Positions 36,296-45,554 are shown, counted from the stretch's first letter. The stretch: DNA of 64,000 nt from an uncultured Clostridia bacterium (GCA_945928865.1 CAMENZ010000005.1:47575-111574); one strand, 5' to 3'. A program made the numbers and translations. The notes: generated by a model from the sequence alone, not told the origin.

Positions 36296-37066
36296 TTAGT
36301 TCTCCTCTAAATCTAAAAATTCTTCTGCAAAATCTCTATAAGCCTCTGCTCCTTTAGATTTAGGATCATACTCTGTTATAGGCATTCCATAACTTGGAGC
36401 TTCTGCTAATCTAACATTTCTAGGAATTACAGTGGCATAAACCTTCCCACCAAAATATCTCTTTACTTCCTGTACAACCTGTGCTGAAAGATTAGTTCTG
36501 CCATCAAACATACTTAAAATAACCCCCTGTATTTCAAGTCTAGGATTCAAACTTTTCTTTACCAATTCTATAGTGCTAACCAATTGACTTACCCCTTCCA
36601 ATGCGTAGAATTCACACTGAATAGGAATCAAAACACTATCTACAGCAGTTAAGGAATTAATAGTCAAAAGACCTAATGAGGGAGGACAATCGATAAAAAT
36701 ATAATCATAATTATCTCTTATCTTATCCAATCCTTTTTTTAAAGTCCTTTCCCTTCCCTCTATGGATACCAATTCAACTTCTGCACCAGCCAAATCTACA
36801 CTTGCAGGAATAAGATCTAAATTCTCTACCTTAGTCTTTACAATCGCCTTGCGTGGATCATAGTCTTTATCAATCAACATATTATATATTGTATTAGTTA
36901 AAGTCCTTTTGGCAACTCCCACACCACTGGTTGTGTTGCCTTGTGGATCTATATCCAAAATAAGCACCCTCTTGCCTTTTAAAGCAAGGCAAGCTGCCAA
37001 ATTTATATTAGTAGTGGTCTTACCGACACCACCTTTTTGATTAAAAATTGCTATTGCTTTTCCCAA
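36296..37066 (-). CDS. parA: Chromosome partitioning ATPase ParA (Soj)
   Basis: A ParA-type ATPase with deviant Walker A KGGVGKTTTN (about residues 10-19), Walker B DYIFIDCPPSLG and the family signature VLIPIQCEFYALEG. It binds DNA as an ATP dimer, works with ParB and in Bacillus also controls DnaA. I use the TTG start at 37066, preceded by AGGAGG at 7 bases, which gives 256 residues, the normal Soj length. A frame extension upstream to an ATG at 37150 has no such site and no homologous sequence. Confidence 0.95.
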   Translation of the reverse strand: MGKAIAIFNQKGGVGKTTTNINLAACLALKGKRVLILDIDPQGNTTSGVGVAKRTLTNTIYNMLIDKDYDPRKAIVKTKVENLDLIPASVDLAGAEVELVSIEGRERTLKKGLDKIRDNYDYIFIDCPPSLGLLTINSLTAVDSVLIPIQCEFYALEGVSQLVSTIELVKKSLNPRLEIQGVILSMFDGRTNLSAQVVQEVKRYFGGKVYATVIPRNVRLAEAPSYGMPITEYDPKSKGAEAYRDFAEEFLDLEEN

Positions 37067-37159
37067 AATACTGCCTCCTGTTTTTTTAAATGTACCTATA
37101 TTATATAACACAAATTTATTTTTTTCTACTATTCTTTTATGTTTTTTCAAAAAATATAA

Positions 37160-37187
37160 AGGCGATGTTTCACATGAAACATCGCCT
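37160..37187 (-). terminator. Terminator of rsmG with a parS site as its stem
   Basis: On the minus strand, AGGCGATGTTTCA and TGAAACATCGCCT (13-bp arms, two-base centre) are followed by a TTTATATTTTTT tract about 140 bases past the rsmG stop. The inner part is parS site 1. The GGCGA/TCGCC extension is not part of parS and turns the site into a strong hairpin. Confidence 0.6.
37166..37181. promoter_or_regulatory. parS site 1
   Basis: TGTTTCACATGAAACA differs from the Firmicutes consensus TGTTNCACGTGAAACA by one base in the centre (A for G). It lies in the parA-rsmG gap, where parS sites are expected. The second site carries the same central base. Confidence 0.88.
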
Positions 37188-37220
37188 AGTTTTATCTGTG
37201 TTTTTTATCAATCACCCAAA

Positions 37221-37236
37221 TGTTTCACATGAAACA
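37221..37236. promoter_or_regulatory. parS site 2
   Basis: An identical 16-base parS copy 55 bases from site 1, without the flanking stem extension. Two close copies should nucleate one ParB complex next to oriC. Confidence 0.88.
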
Positions 37237-37327
37237 TTTATATGCACTCCAATTCATAACACTCATATATACTTGCATTCTCAAGGCTTTAAGCTATTAT
37301 ATTTTTCATAATAAAAGTATAGCTCTT

Positions 37328-37999
37328 TTAAACAATAGGGTCCTTTGATGGCGTTCCCGCTTTTCTAGGGTACTTTTTAGGTGTGGATTTAATTTTTCTT
37401 ATTACGACAATATTGTGTGAAATTCCATATTGCTGCATTATACCTTGACTTATTCTTTCTACTTTGCCACCTAAAATATTAATCGCTTTTTCTGCTTCTT
37501 TAACTTCTTCTTCAACATCCGGCCCCTTATAAGCTAAAAGGTATCCGCCTTCTTTAATAAAAGGTAAACTATATTCAACTAAAGTTGCAAGCCTTGCTAC
37601 AGCTCTGGAAATACAAAGATCATACTGCTCTCTATGTTCTGACAGTTTAGCTAAATCTTCCGCTCTTCCATGACAAGTTTTTACATTTTTGATATTACTT
37701 TCCATAGTAAGCTCATCTACAATTTTAAGTCTCTTTAAAAGAGAATCCGCTAAAACAAAAGTCTTTTCCGGAGAATTTATCGCTAAAGGAATGCCTGGAA
37801 ATCCGGCTCCTGTCCCAATATCTATAATTTTTTCTGCTGACTTATACTCCTCAAAATCCAAGCATACTAAGGAATCAAAGTAATGTTTAACTATAAAATC
37901 ATCCTTTTCCGTAATGGCAGTAAGGTTAACCTTTTCATTCCATCTAAGTACTCCTTCCATATAGGTAAGAAACTTAGTGTTTACACCCTCTATCATCAT
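37328..37999 (-). CDS. rsmG: 16S rRNA (guanine527-N7)-methyltransferase RsmG
   Basis: RsmG (GidB) methylates G527 of 16S rRNA in the streptomycin-binding region. The SAM motif IDIGTGAGFPGIPLAI, WNEKVNLTAIT near the front and SRAVARLATLVEY are all present. The start is the ATG at 37999, with TAGGAG just upstream; the frame stays open to 38047 but without a ribosome site. It follows mnmG as in most bacteria and ends before the parS sites. Confidence 0.95.
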   Translation of the reverse strand: MMIEGVNTKFLTYMEGVLRWNEKVNLTAITEKDDFIVKHYFDSLVCLDFEEYKSAEKIIDIGTGAGFPGIPLAINSPEKTFVLADSLLKRLKIVDELTMESNIKNVKTCHGRAEDLAKLSEHREQYDLCISRAVARLATLVEYSLPFIKEGGYLLAYKGPDVEEEVKEAEKAINILGGKVERISQGIMQQYGISHNIVVIRKIKSTPKKYPRKAGTPSKDPIV

Positions 38000-38066
38000 A
38001 TTTTCTCCTAAATCCTTATAGTAACATAGCAATAAATGTAACAACATATCTTACTTATATACCTTG

Positions 38067-39956
38067 CTATATTTTACTATTTTCTCTTCTCTTCTTCTCT
38101 AAATATACTAACAACACATTAATATCTGCAGGTGAAACTCCTGATATCCTTGAAGCCTGGCCTATAGATAAAGGTTTAACCTGATTTAACTTTTGAATAG
38201 CCTCTAATCTCAAACCATCTATTAAATCATACTCTAGGTCTTCTCTAAGTTTCTTATCCTCCAACTTTTTCTGTCTTTCTACCTGTTTAAGCTGTTTTTC
38301 AATATATCCCTCATATTTTATCTGAACTTCCAACTGTGTAATCTGATGATAATCTAAATAAGGTCTGGTGTCATCATCTATAACCCTTGTATCAGCATAA
38401 GTAACTTGAGGTCTTTTAAGTAAATCTGCTAAAGAAATCCTACCTTCTACAGGAGAAGTTCCACAATTTTCTAAAAATTCATTTACCTCTTTAGGCGCAA
38501 AGGTTTTTTCACTAAGTCTAATAAGTTCTTTCTCAACTGCTTCTTTCTTTTCTATGAACTTAGCATATCTTTCTTCACTTGCTAAACCTATTTTATAACT
38601 TTTCTCAGTAAGTCTTAAATCTGCATTATCCTGTCTTAAAATCAAGCGATATTCGGCTCTGGAAGTCATAATTCTATAAGGTTCGTTAGTACCTTTAGTT
38701 ACTAAATCATCGATTAGAACGCCAATATAAGCCTCATTTCTTCCCAAGATGAACGGATTTTGTCCTGAAATCTTAAGTGATGCATTTATTCCTGCCATTA
38801 AACCTTGTGCTGCCGCTTCTTCATATCCGGAGCTACCATTAAACTGCCCTGCACAAAACAGATTTTCTATAGTTCTATATTCTAAACTTAATTTCAAATC
38901 CTGTGGATCAATGCAATCATATTCTATAGCATAAGCAGGTCTAACAATTCTAATATTCTCTAAACCTTCTATAGTCTTATAAAAAGCGTGCTGCACATCT
39001 TCAGGCAAACTAGATGACATACCCTGAATATACATTTCATCTGTATCTAAACCCTCCGGCTCTATAAAAAGCTGATGTCTCTCCTTGTCACTGAATCTAT
39101 TCACCTTATCTTCTATAGAAGGGCAATATCTAGGGCCTATTCCCTCAATTTGTCCTCCGAAAAGAGCAGATCTATGGAAATTTTCCCGTATAACTCTATG
39201 AGTTTCATCATTTGTATAAGTTAGCCAGCATAAAGCCTTATTTTCACCTATTTCTTCATTCATAAAGGAAAAAGGAATAACCTTTTCATCTCCCCTTTGA
39301 GGAGTCATCTTAGAATAATCAAGACTTTGAGCTAAACACCTGGCAGGAGTTCCCGTCTTAAACCTTCTAAGTTTCATACCCTTCTCACTTAAATTTTCTG
39401 CCAACTCCATAGATGGTGCTAAGCCATTAGGTCCGCTGTAATAAGCACTACTGCCTATGAAAATTTTGCCCCTTAAGAAAGTACCGGTAGCTAAAATTAT
39501 GGCTTTAGCTTTATACATAGTGTGGGTCTTAGTAACAACACCGTATGCCTTGCCATTTTCCACCAAAATATCTACCACTTCTGCTTGAAGCATATCTAAA
39601 TTAGGCTGAGCTTCAATGGTTTTCTTCATTTCTAAATGATATTTATTTTTATCTGCTTGCGCTCTGAGGGAATGTACCGCCGGACCCTTAGCAGTATTTA
39701 GCATTTTTACCTGGATAAAAGATTTATCAATATTTTTACCCATTTCTCCGCCTAAGGCATCAATTTCTCTAACTAAATGTCCTTTTCCGGTTCCACCTAT
39801 TGACGGATTACATGGCATCATAGCTATAGCCTCTAAATTTATAGAAAGCATTAGGGTTTTATTCCCCATTCTGCTAGAAGCTAATGCCGCCTCACAACCT
39901 GCATGACCGGCCCCAATAACTATAATATCATATTCTCCCATAAAAATATGTTCCAT
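38067..39956 (-). CDS. mnmG: tRNA uridine 5-carboxymethylaminomethyl modification enzyme MnmG (GidA)
   Basis: The 629-residue FAD enzyme that, with MnmE, adds the carboxymethylaminomethyl group to the wobble uridine of certain tRNAs. The FAD-binding [13 protein letters not shown] motif is at about residues 16-28. [21 protein letters not shown], the [11 protein letters not shown] segment and the C-terminal GEAS-like region are conserved. The start at 39956 has AGGAA 6 bases upstream. It lies 43 bases after mnmE. Confidence 0.97.
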   Translation of the reverse strand: MEHIFMGEYDIIVIGAGHAGCEAALASSRMGNKTLMLSINLEAIAMMPCNPSIGGTGKGHLVREIDALGGEMGKNIDKSFIQVKMLNTAKGPAVHSLRAQADKNKYHLEMKKTIEAQPNLDMLQAEVVDILVENGKAYGVVTKTHTMYKAKAIILATGTFLRGKIFIGSSAYYSGPNGLAPSMELAENLSEKGMKLRRFKTGTPARCLAQSLDYSKMTPQRGDEKVIPFSFMNEEIGENKALCWLTYTNDETHRVIRENFHRSALFGGQIEGIGPRYCPSIEDKVNRFSDKERHQLFIEPEGLDTDEMYIQGMSSSLPEDVQHAFYKTIEGLENIRIVRPAYAIEYDCIDPQDLKLSLEYRTIENLFCAGQFNGSSGYEEAAAQGLMAGINASLKISGQNPFILGRNEAYIGVLIDDLVTKGTNEPYRIMTSRAEYRLILRQDNADLRLTEKSYKIGLASEERYAKFIEKKEAVEKELIRLSEKTFAPKEVNEFLENCGTSPVEGRISLADLLKRPQVTYADTRVIDDDTRPYLDYHQITQLEVQIKYEGYIEKQLKQVERQKKLEDKKLREDLEYDLIDGLRLEAIQKLNQVKPLSIGQASRISGVSPADINVLLVYLEKKRRENSKI

Positions 39957-39999
39957 TAAATTCCTGCCTTTTCAATTAAATATAATTATATAAATTCTC

Positions 40000-41448
40000 T
40001 TATTTGCCTAAGCAAAACCTTGCAAATACTTGATCTATAATATCGCCTTCTACAGTTTCGCCTACGATAGAACCTAAAAGTTCATAAGCTCTATTTACAT
40101 CTATTTCTAAAAATTCTAATGCCTCACCACTCTGAACCATGACTAAAGAATCCGCCACAGCTTCTCCTGCCAAGTCCAAAATTTCCTTATGTCTAACATT
40201 AGTGACCATTAGGCCTTCTCCTGCCTTAACCTTGCAACCATAAACTAAGGCTTCGATTTTTTCTTCTAACTCTTTTATTCCAACTTCTTTAGAAATAGCT
40301 ACTTCTAAAATTTCTGCCTTAGGCAATCTTTTCTCTATTTCCTTTAAGTCTATCACTCTTTCAAGGTCTGTTTTATTAACTAAAACCAAGGCATTTCTTC
40401 CTTGAATTTTTTCTATTATATCAAAATCCGCCTCTTCCAAAGTCTTACTATTATCCAATATGAAAATTATAAGGTCCGCGCTATTAAAGGCTTCCTTGCT
40501 CTTTTCTATACCTATCTTTTCTATTACATCATCCGTTTCTCTAATTCCTGCTGTATCAGTAATAATAATAGGTATACCCCTTACACTTAGGCTTTCCTCT
40601 ATAGTATCTCTAGTAGTTCCCGGTATATCCGTAACGATGGCCCTTTCCTCTTTTAAAAGAGCATTCATCAGGGAAGATTTACCCACATTAGGCTTGCCTA
40701 TAATAGAAACTCTTAAACCTTCTTTCAAAATTCGTCCCGTCTGGAAACTTTCTCTTAAACTGTCTATGCTAAACTTAACCGCTTCTAAGTCCTTTAAAAG
40801 TTTATCATAAGTAATTTCCTCAATATCCTCATCGGGATAATCTATGTTTACTGTAATATTTACAAGTATATCGACTAACTTTCCTCTTATATCTTTTATC
40901 TTTTTAGATAATTTTCCTTCCAGTTGACCTAGAGCCACAGTAAATGTCCTATCAGATTTTGCACGAATAAGATCTATAACTGCCTCTGCCTGACTTAAAT
41001 CCAACCTTCCATTTAAGAAAGCTCTCTTAGTAAATTCTCCATTTTCTGCCAGTCTAGCGCCATTTTTTAAAACTAGGCTTAAAATTTTTTTAAGTGACAC
41101 TATACTTCCATGACATTGAATTTCCACAACATCTTCCGCAGTATAAGAATGAGGTCCTTTCATATATACTGCCATAACCTCATCTATAAGCTCACCTGTG
41201 AAATTATCATAAATATGTCCATATATCAGCTTGTTTGCTTGAATTTCAGCCTTTCTACTCATACTATCTTTTGACAAATTATCCAACTTATCCACAGACT
41301 TATCCACAGTTTTATTTTTCAAATCCTTATTAAAATAATCAAAGATTTTTTCTAAAATATTTAAAGCCTCATCTCCGCTTATTCTAACTATACCTATGCC
41401 ACCCTCTCCTAAAGAGGTTGCAATAGCGGCTATGGTTTCATCTCTCAT
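40000..41448 (-). CDS. mnmE: tRNA modification GTPase MnmE (TrmE) with an N-terminal insertion
   Basis: The GTPase partner of MnmG. The N-terminal folate-binding domain starts DETIAAIATSLGEGGIGIVRISG, the G domain has IIGKPNVGKSSLMNAL, DIPGTTRDTIEE, DTAGIR and NKTD, and the C-terminus is FCLGK with the essential Cys. At 482 residues it is about 25 longer than usual. The extra length is a charged insertion at about residues 43-67 with two VDK repeats. At the DNA level, that insertion consists largely of DnaA boxes (41279-41308). It follows jag after a strong hairpin. Confidence 0.96.
   Translation of the reverse strand: MRDETIAAIATSLGEGGIGIVRISGDEALNILEKIFDYFNKDLKNKTVDKSVDKLDNLSKDSMSRKAEIQANKLIYGHIYDNFTGELIDEVMAVYMKGPHSYTAEDVVEIQCHGSIVSLKKILSLVLKNGARLAENGEFTKRAFLNGRLDLSQAEAVIDLIRAKSDRTFTVALGQLEGKLSKKIKDIRGKLVDILVNITVNIDYPDEDIEEITYDKLLKDLEAVKFSIDSLRESFQTGRILKEGLRVSIIGKPNVGKSSLMNALLKEERAIVTDIPGTTRDTIEESLSVRGIPIIITDTAGIRETDDVIEKIGIEKSKEAFNSADLIIFILDNSKTLEEADFDIIEKIQGRNALVLVNKTDLERVIDLKEIEKRLPKAEILEVAISKEVGIKELEEKIEALVYGCKVKAGEGLMVTNVRHKEILDLAGEAVADSLVMVQSGEALEFLEIDVNRAYELLGSIVGETVEGDIIDQVFARFCLGK
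41279..41308 (+). promoter_or_regulatory. DnaA-box cluster inside mnmE
   Basis: Two perfect TTATCCACA boxes (41288-41296, 41300-41308) and one near match TTATCCAAC (41279-41287) sit head to tail within 30 bases. They are placed inside an insertion that other mnmE genes lack, about 2.7 kb from oriC. A regulatory DnaA-binding role such as titration is inferred. Confidence 0.55.
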
Positions 41449-41475
41449 AATAACCTCAATTTACTAATTCTACAT

Positions 41476-41501
41476 AAATAGCCCGCTTTTGCGGGCTATT
41501 T
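41476..41501 (-). terminator. Strong hairpin between jag and mnmE
   Basis: AAATAGCCCGC and GCGGGCTATTT form a perfect 11-bp stem with a TTTT loop directly after the jag stop. The minus-strand continuation (ATGTAGAATT) is not a clean U-tract, so it may reduce rather than stop read-through into mnmE, or act in mRNA processing. Confidence 0.6.
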
Positions 41502-41505
41502 AAAA

Positions 41506-42351
41506 CTATTTTTTTAATTCTATTATAACCCTTCTATATGGTTCTTCACCCTCACTCTTAGTTGTTACATAAGGATGGCTCTGAAGAGTTGCATGAATTA
41601 CCTTTCTTTCGTAAGGATTCATAGGCTCCAGCTTTACGCTTCTTCTAGTTTTAGAAACCTTACTTGCCAATCTCTTTGCAAGAGTTTCTAAGGTTTTTTC
41701 TCTCTTAGCTCTGTAACTTTCAGCATCTATCACAACTCTTGTGTAACCTGATTTTCCCTTATTAGCTACAAGGCTGGTTAAATACTGGATAGCGTCTAAG
41801 GTTTGACCACGCTTTCCAATAATTGTACCGGAATCTTTTCCCTGAATATCAATATAAAGAACATCTTCGCCTTCTTTACCTTTAATTTCAAGATCTAATC
41901 CCATTTCTTTAGTAACCTCTTCTAAAAACTTTAAGGCTACATGATCTTCACAAGGAGTAAGTTTATCCTCTGGAACCCTTTCAATTACAGGTTCTATAGA
42001 AACTTCTCTCTTTTTAGTGAAGATTTTTTCTTTTTTAATTTCTGATGTATCTTTCTTTTCTTCCTTAGGTTTAAAAGTTTCCTTTACCTGAGGTTTAGCT
42101 GCTTCTACTTTAATGTCAGAAACAGGCTTCTTCTCAAATTTATCCGCTTTTTCAGCATTTTCAAAATCTGTCTTTGCAGACTTTTTCTTTTCTACTCTAA
42201 CTAAGGCTAACTTAGAACCTATACCAAAGAAACCTCTGGATGGTTCTTCAAGAACAGTAACATCTACTTCGTCTATGGAAAGTTTCAAATCGTCTAATGC
42301 CAATTGAACAGCACTTTCAACATCTTTGCCCCATTTATCAGAAAAATCCAT
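41506..42351 (-). CDS. jag: Jag/KhpB RNA-binding protein
   Basis: A SpoIIIJ-associated protein. The N-terminal Jag domain is at about residues 5-55 (AVQLALDDLKLSIDEVDV, PSRGFFGIG), then a long Lys/Glu-rich linker (about 55-130), a KH domain with GTIIGKRGQTLDAIQYL (about 175-195) and an R3H domain with RRSVKLEPMNPYERKVIH near the end. It binds RNA and affects division and envelope growth in Firmicutes. The start is the ATG at 42351 after a GGAGG site. It follows yidC as usual. Confidence 0.93.
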   Translation of the reverse strand: MDFSDKWGKDVESAVQLALDDLKLSIDEVDVTVLEEPSRGFFGIGSKLALVRVEKKKSAKTDFENAEKADKFEKKPVSDIKVEAAKPQVKETFKPKEEKKDTSEIKKEKIFTKKREVSIEPVIERVPEDKLTPCEDHVALKFLEEVTKEMGLDLEIKGKEGEDVLYIDIQGKDSGTIIGKRGQTLDAIQYLTSLVANKGKSGYTRVVIDAESYRAKREKTLETLAKRLASKVSKTRRSVKLEPMNPYERKVIHATLQSHPYVTTKSEGEEPYRRVIIELKK

Positions 42352-42373
42352 ATTTATTTTTTCCTCCAATGTA

Positions 42374-43078
42374 CTATGCTTTTACTCTTTTTCTTTTAGC
42401 TAACTCTTTTTTTGCTGCAGCTTCTTTTCTCCACTTACTAAATCTCATGTTATAAAAAATTCTAATAACCTGGCTACCGAACCAATAAATAGCTAATGCA
42501 GCAGGATAACTTCTAGCCATCCAAAGAATCATTACAGGGAAGAAGTATTTCATCGCTCCCATCATCATCTTTGACTGCTGTGCATTCATGGAAGGCTGTG
42601 TAGCCTGTGATTTACTAAAGGATAAAAATGTAGCAACTGCTGCCAAAATAGGTAATATCCATCTATCCGGCTGAGCTAAATCAGGAATCCAAAGAAAGGA
42701 CTCGTGGATAGCATAAAGCATTTTGTCTGATGTTATATAAGCCATCGGATTTCTGAGTAAAGTAAAAAGTCCCATGATTACTATCATTTGGACTACCGCA
42801 GGAAGACAGCCTCCATACATGGAAACTCCTTCTTTTTGATAAAGTTCCATGAGTTTTTCATTCATAAGTTCTTTATCTTTAGCATATTTTTGCTGTATTT
42901 CTCTCATCTTTGGCTGAAATTCAGACATTTTTAGGGTTGACTTAGTCTGCTTCGCATAAAATGGATATAAGCAAAGCATGATTATAACAGTTAGGATAGC
43001 AATTGATACTCCGTAATTGGAAGTAATATCATACAACCAAGTGAGCAAATATCCTAAGGGTGTTGCTAATAATCCCAT
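42374..43078 (-). CDS. yidC: Membrane protein insertase YidC (SpoIIIJ/OxaA)
   Basis: YidC inserts and folds membrane proteins, including F0 subunits. The 234-residue protein has about five membrane helices, the conserved hydrophilic cytoplasmic hairpin (MREIQQKYAKDKELMNEKLMELY) and the QMIVIMGLFTLL helix. There is no lipoprotein Cys at the N-terminus, unlike Bacillus SpoIIIJ. The C-terminal tail is strongly basic, suitable for ribosome contact. Confidence 0.95.
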   Translation of the reverse strand: MGLLATPLGYLLTWLYDITSNYGVSIAILTVIIMLCLYPFYAKQTKSTLKMSEFQPKMREIQQKYAKDKELMNEKLMELYQKEGVSMYGGCLPAVVQMIVIMGLFTLLRNPMAYITSDKMLYAIHESFLWIPDLAQPDRWILPILAAVATFLSFSKSQATQPSMNAQQSKMMMGAMKYFFPVMILWMARSYPAALAIYWFGSQVIRIFYNMRFSKWRKEAAAKKELAKRKRVKA

Positions 43079-43091
43079 TAAATTTCCTCCA

Positions 43092-43301
43092 TTATTTTAA
43101 GGGGTCATATCCACCTTCGTTCCAAGGGTGACACCTTAAAATTCTTTTAATTCCTAAATAACTACCTTTAAAAACTCCATATTTTTCAAGAGCCTGAATA
43201 AAATATGTAGAACAGGTAGGATAAAACCTACAAGTAGGTGGAAATAAAGGTGAAATAAATTTCTGATAAAATCTAATCATCAATATCATTATTTTCTTCA
43301 T
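43092..43301 (-). CDS. yidD: Membrane protein insertion efficiency factor YidD
   Basis: A 69-residue protein of the YidD family, with the [21 protein letters not shown] signature and [13 protein letters not shown] near the end. It is thought to help YidC-dependent insertion at the inner face of the membrane. Its start shares a base with the rnpA stop (TAATG). Confidence 0.96.
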   Translation of the reverse strand: MKKIMILMIRFYQKFISPLFPPTCRFYPTCSTYFIQALEKYGVFKGSYLGIKRILRCHPWNEGGYDPLK

Positions 43302-43639
43302 TATTTCTTCAATACTCCGGTTCTTTTAAATGCAGAAAACATAGAAGCCTCTACATCTTTACATTTTTTCTCTAAAATAGTGTTTCTAGCAATTATAATT
43401 AAATCATAGCCAACCTCTAAATTATCTTTAAGGTGGCGATAACTTTCTTTCATAAGTCTTCTGGCTCTATTTCTTTTTACACTATTTCCTACTTTTTTGC
43501 TAGCTAAAAATCCTGTTCTATTATAGGGAAGATTATTTCTTTTATAAAATAAAACCACATATCTATCCCCTATAGATTTTCCCCTCTTATAAATGATTGA
43601 AAAATCTTCTTTTTTTCTTAAAACATTCTTTTTAAGCAT
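43301..43639 (-). CDS. rnpA: Ribonuclease P protein component
   Basis: The 112-residue protein subunit of RNase P, which matures the 5' ends of tRNAs with the catalytic RNA. The RNR motif region [21 protein letters not shown] (about 46-66) and the N-terminal [16 protein letters not shown] segment are typical. It follows rpmH by 15 bases in the universal rpmH-rnpA-yidD-yidC order. Confidence 0.97.
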   Translation of the reverse strand: MLKKNVLRKKEDFSIIYKRGKSIGDRYVVLFYKRNNLPYNRTGFLASKKVGNSVKRNRARRLMKESYRHLKDNLEVGYDLIIIARNTILEKKCKDVEASMFSAFKRTGVLKK

Positions 43640-43654
43640 TTTCTCTAACCGAAA

Positions 43655-43789
43655 TTATACAGTTAATTTCTTTCTTCCTCTTGCTCTTCTTCTCTTAAGA
43701 ACATTTCTACCGTTCTTAGTAGCCATTCTCTTTCTGAAGCCGTGTTCCTTCATTCTTTGTCTTTTCTTTGGCTGGTATGTCTGTTTCAT
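43655..43789 (-). CDS. rpmH: 50S ribosomal protein L34
   Basis: A 44-codon gene encoding a very basic protein beginning [18 protein letters not shown] and continuing [17 protein letters not shown], the near-invariant L34 sequence. The ribosome site AAAGGAG is well placed. It is the first gene of the minus-strand origin-left operon. Confidence 0.98.
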   Translation of the reverse strand: MKQTYQPKKRQRMKEHGFRKRMATKNGRNVLKRRRARGRKKLTV

Positions 43790-43856
43790 CTTTAAGACTC
43801 CTTTCTAAATATAAAAATCAGCTTATCTAAATTACAATAAGCATATACGATAAGAT

Positions 43857-43885
43857 ATTATATTTTATTACACATAAAATGTCAA
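43857..43885 (-). promoter_or_regulatory. Consensus sigma-A promoter of the rpmH operon
   Basis: On the minus strand, TTGACA (43885-43880) and TATAAT (43862-43857) are separated by exactly 17 bases, a perfect consensus promoter, about 68 bases before rpmH. Confidence 0.9.
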
Positions 43886-43959
43886 TAAAATTATCTAATA
43901 CTTATAGCAAAATCTAACTTTTCAGCCGCTTTTTTTATAAAAATCTTTCCAAAATAAAG

Positions 43960-44005
43960 TTATCCTACTTATTTATCCACAGGCTGTGGATAAATTTTAG
44001 GATAA
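43960..44005. other. oriC, upstream DnaA-box cluster
   Basis: Perfect boxes TTATCCACA (43973-43981) and TGTGGATAA (43985-43993) face each other 3 bases apart. Looser boxes lie at each side: TTATCCTAC (43960-43968) and TTAGGATAA (43997-44005). This is the rpmH-dnaA part of a Bacillus-type bipartite origin. Confidence 0.88.
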
Positions 44006-44077
44006 GTAATCCTTTACAAATTCAATGTTAATTAAACTTTTATAGGAAATATAGGCAATAATCAACAATATTTATAG

Positions 44078-44106
44078 TTGCTTTTAATAGATTTTCGTTA
44101 TAGAAT
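44078..44106 (+). promoter_or_regulatory. Promoter of dnaA
   Basis: TTGCTT (44078-44083) and TAGAAT (44101-44106) are 17 bases apart. The expected transcript start near 44113 leaves only about 6 bases before the ATG at 44119 but 27 before the ATG at 44140, which supports the later start for dnaA. Confidence 0.55.
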
Positions 44107-44139
44107 AGAAATAATAAAATGGAGAAAGTGAAACTGTTT

Positions 44140-45510
44140 ATGGATAATTACGAAAGAATTTGGGAAGCTGTTTTAGAAATTTTAAAAGAAAATAGTACTC
44201 CAACCAGTTTTGAAACTTGGTTTAAGCCTTTAAAAATTTCTAAAATTGATTCTGAACTTAATATCATTTATGTAGAAATTATTTCTGAAAAAAATATCGG
44301 AAATGATATTTTATTAAATGTTTTGAAAAATAGGTATTTACCTTCCATAGAAAATGCTTTTAAAATTGTTTTAAATGATGATTTTAGAGTTATTATTAAA
44401 GAAAGTGGTGATAATAACTTTAAAGAAGAATTAGACTTAAAACCAAAAAAGAAAGAAATAGATAAAAAATTAGATAAGGAAAATATTTTAAATCCTAAAT
44501 ACACCTTTGATAATTTTGTTGTTGGAAATAATAATAAATACGCTCACGCTGCTGCTTTAGCAGTTGCCGAGTGTCCTTCTGATGCCTATAATCCTTTATT
44601 TATATATGGAGGTTCAGGTCTTGGAAAAACTCATTTAATACAAGCTATAGGAATTCATATATTAGAAAATAATCCTGATTTAAATGTTCTATATACGGAC
44701 AGTGAAACTTTTACAAATGAGCTTATAAGTGCTTTAGGTGAAAGAAAAATGAGTCAGTTTAAAGCAAAATATAGAAAATTAGATGTTTTAATAATAGATG
44801 ATATACAGTTTATTGAAAATAAAGAAAGTACTCAAGAAGAATTTTTCCATACTTTTAATAGTCTTTATAGAGAAAATAAACAAATTATAATTTCAAGTGA
44901 TAGAGCTCCTAATAAATTAACAAATTTAAGCGAAAGATTAAGAACTAGATTTAATTGGAATTTAATTGCTGATATTCAACCTCCTGATTATGAAACAAGA
45001 GTTGCTATTCTTGAAAAAAAAGCTCAGGACTTAAAAATTAAAATAGATGAAGATATTGAAGATGTAATCAGACTTATAGCTGAAAAAATAAAGGATAATA
45101 TCAGAGAAATGGAAGGCGCTTTTAATAGTACTTTTTCTCTTTCTTCTCTAGTTGGAGAAAAACCTGATAAATCTATGGCTAAAAGAGTTTTAAAAAATAT
45201 TATTTCAAATAGTGGAGAACTGGCAGTTACTCCTGAAAAAATTAAAAAAGTTGTTTGTAAATATTATAATATTAGTTTATCTGATTTAGAATCTTCTAAA
45301 AAAACTAATAATATAGCATATCCTAGACAAATAGCTATGTATTTAATAAGAGAAATGACTGAAAGCTCACTTCCTCAAATAGGTAAATATTTTGGTGGCA
45401 GACATCATACAACCGTTAAATATGCCTGCGAAAAAATAGAAATAGATTTAAAAAATGAGGAAGAATTAGTTAAGATAATAGATTCTTTAAAAGAAGAAAT
45501 TAAGGAATAA
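44140..45510 (+). CDS. dnaA: Chromosomal replication initiator DnaA
   Basis: DnaA opens oriC and loads the helicase. Domain I runs from residue 1 (NYERIWEAVLEILKENSTPTSFETWFKPL), then a Lys-rich linker. The AAA+ domain has GGSGLGKTHLIQAIG and VLIIDDIQFIENK, and the C-terminal HTH carries YPRQIAMYLIREMT and the DnaA signature GRHHTTVKYACEKIE. I choose the ATG at 44140, which aligns with other DnaA starts and lies downstream of GGAG; ATG at 44119 would add 7 residues and has almost no leader. The gene is markedly AT-rich compared with genes to its left. Confidence 0.97.
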   Translation: MDNYERIWEAVLEILKENSTPTSFETWFKPLKISKIDSELNIIYVEIISEKNIGNDILLNVLKNRYLPSIENAFKIVLNDDFRVIIKESGDNNFKEELDLKPKKKEIDKKLDKENILNPKYTFDNFVVGNNNKYAHAAALAVAECPSDAYNPLFIYGGSGLGKTHLIQAIGIHILENNPDLNVLYTDSETFTNELISALGERKMSQFKAKYRKLDVLIIDDIQFIENKESTQEEFFHTFNSLYRENKQIIISSDRAPNKLTNLSERLRTRFNWNLIADIQPPDYETRVAILEKKAQDLKIKIDEDIEDVIRLIAEKIKDNIREMEGAFNSTFSLSSLVGEKPDKSMAKRVLKNIISNSGELAVTPEKIKKVVCKYYNISLSDLESSKKTNNIAYPRQIAMYLIREMTESSLPQIGKYFGGRHHTTVKYACEKIEIDLKNEEELVKIIDSLKEEIKE

Positions 45511-45545
45511 TTTATCCTAAAGGTTATTATAAAATTTAGGATAAA
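45511..45545. terminator. Inverted repeat after dnaA made of DnaA-box-like arms
   Basis: TTTATCCTAAA (45511-45521) and TTTAGGATAAA (45535-45545) form an 11-bp stem starting right after the dnaA stop, followed by TTTTCTTA. Each arm holds a TTATCCTAA near-box. It may terminate part of the dnaA transcript and also bind DnaA weakly. Confidence 0.5.
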
Positions 45546-45554
45546 TTTTCTTAG

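Noticed and set aside
37067..37150. Longer N-terminus for ParA
   Set aside because: The 28 extra residues are basic and unlike ParA, and the AGGAGG site points to the TTG at 37066.
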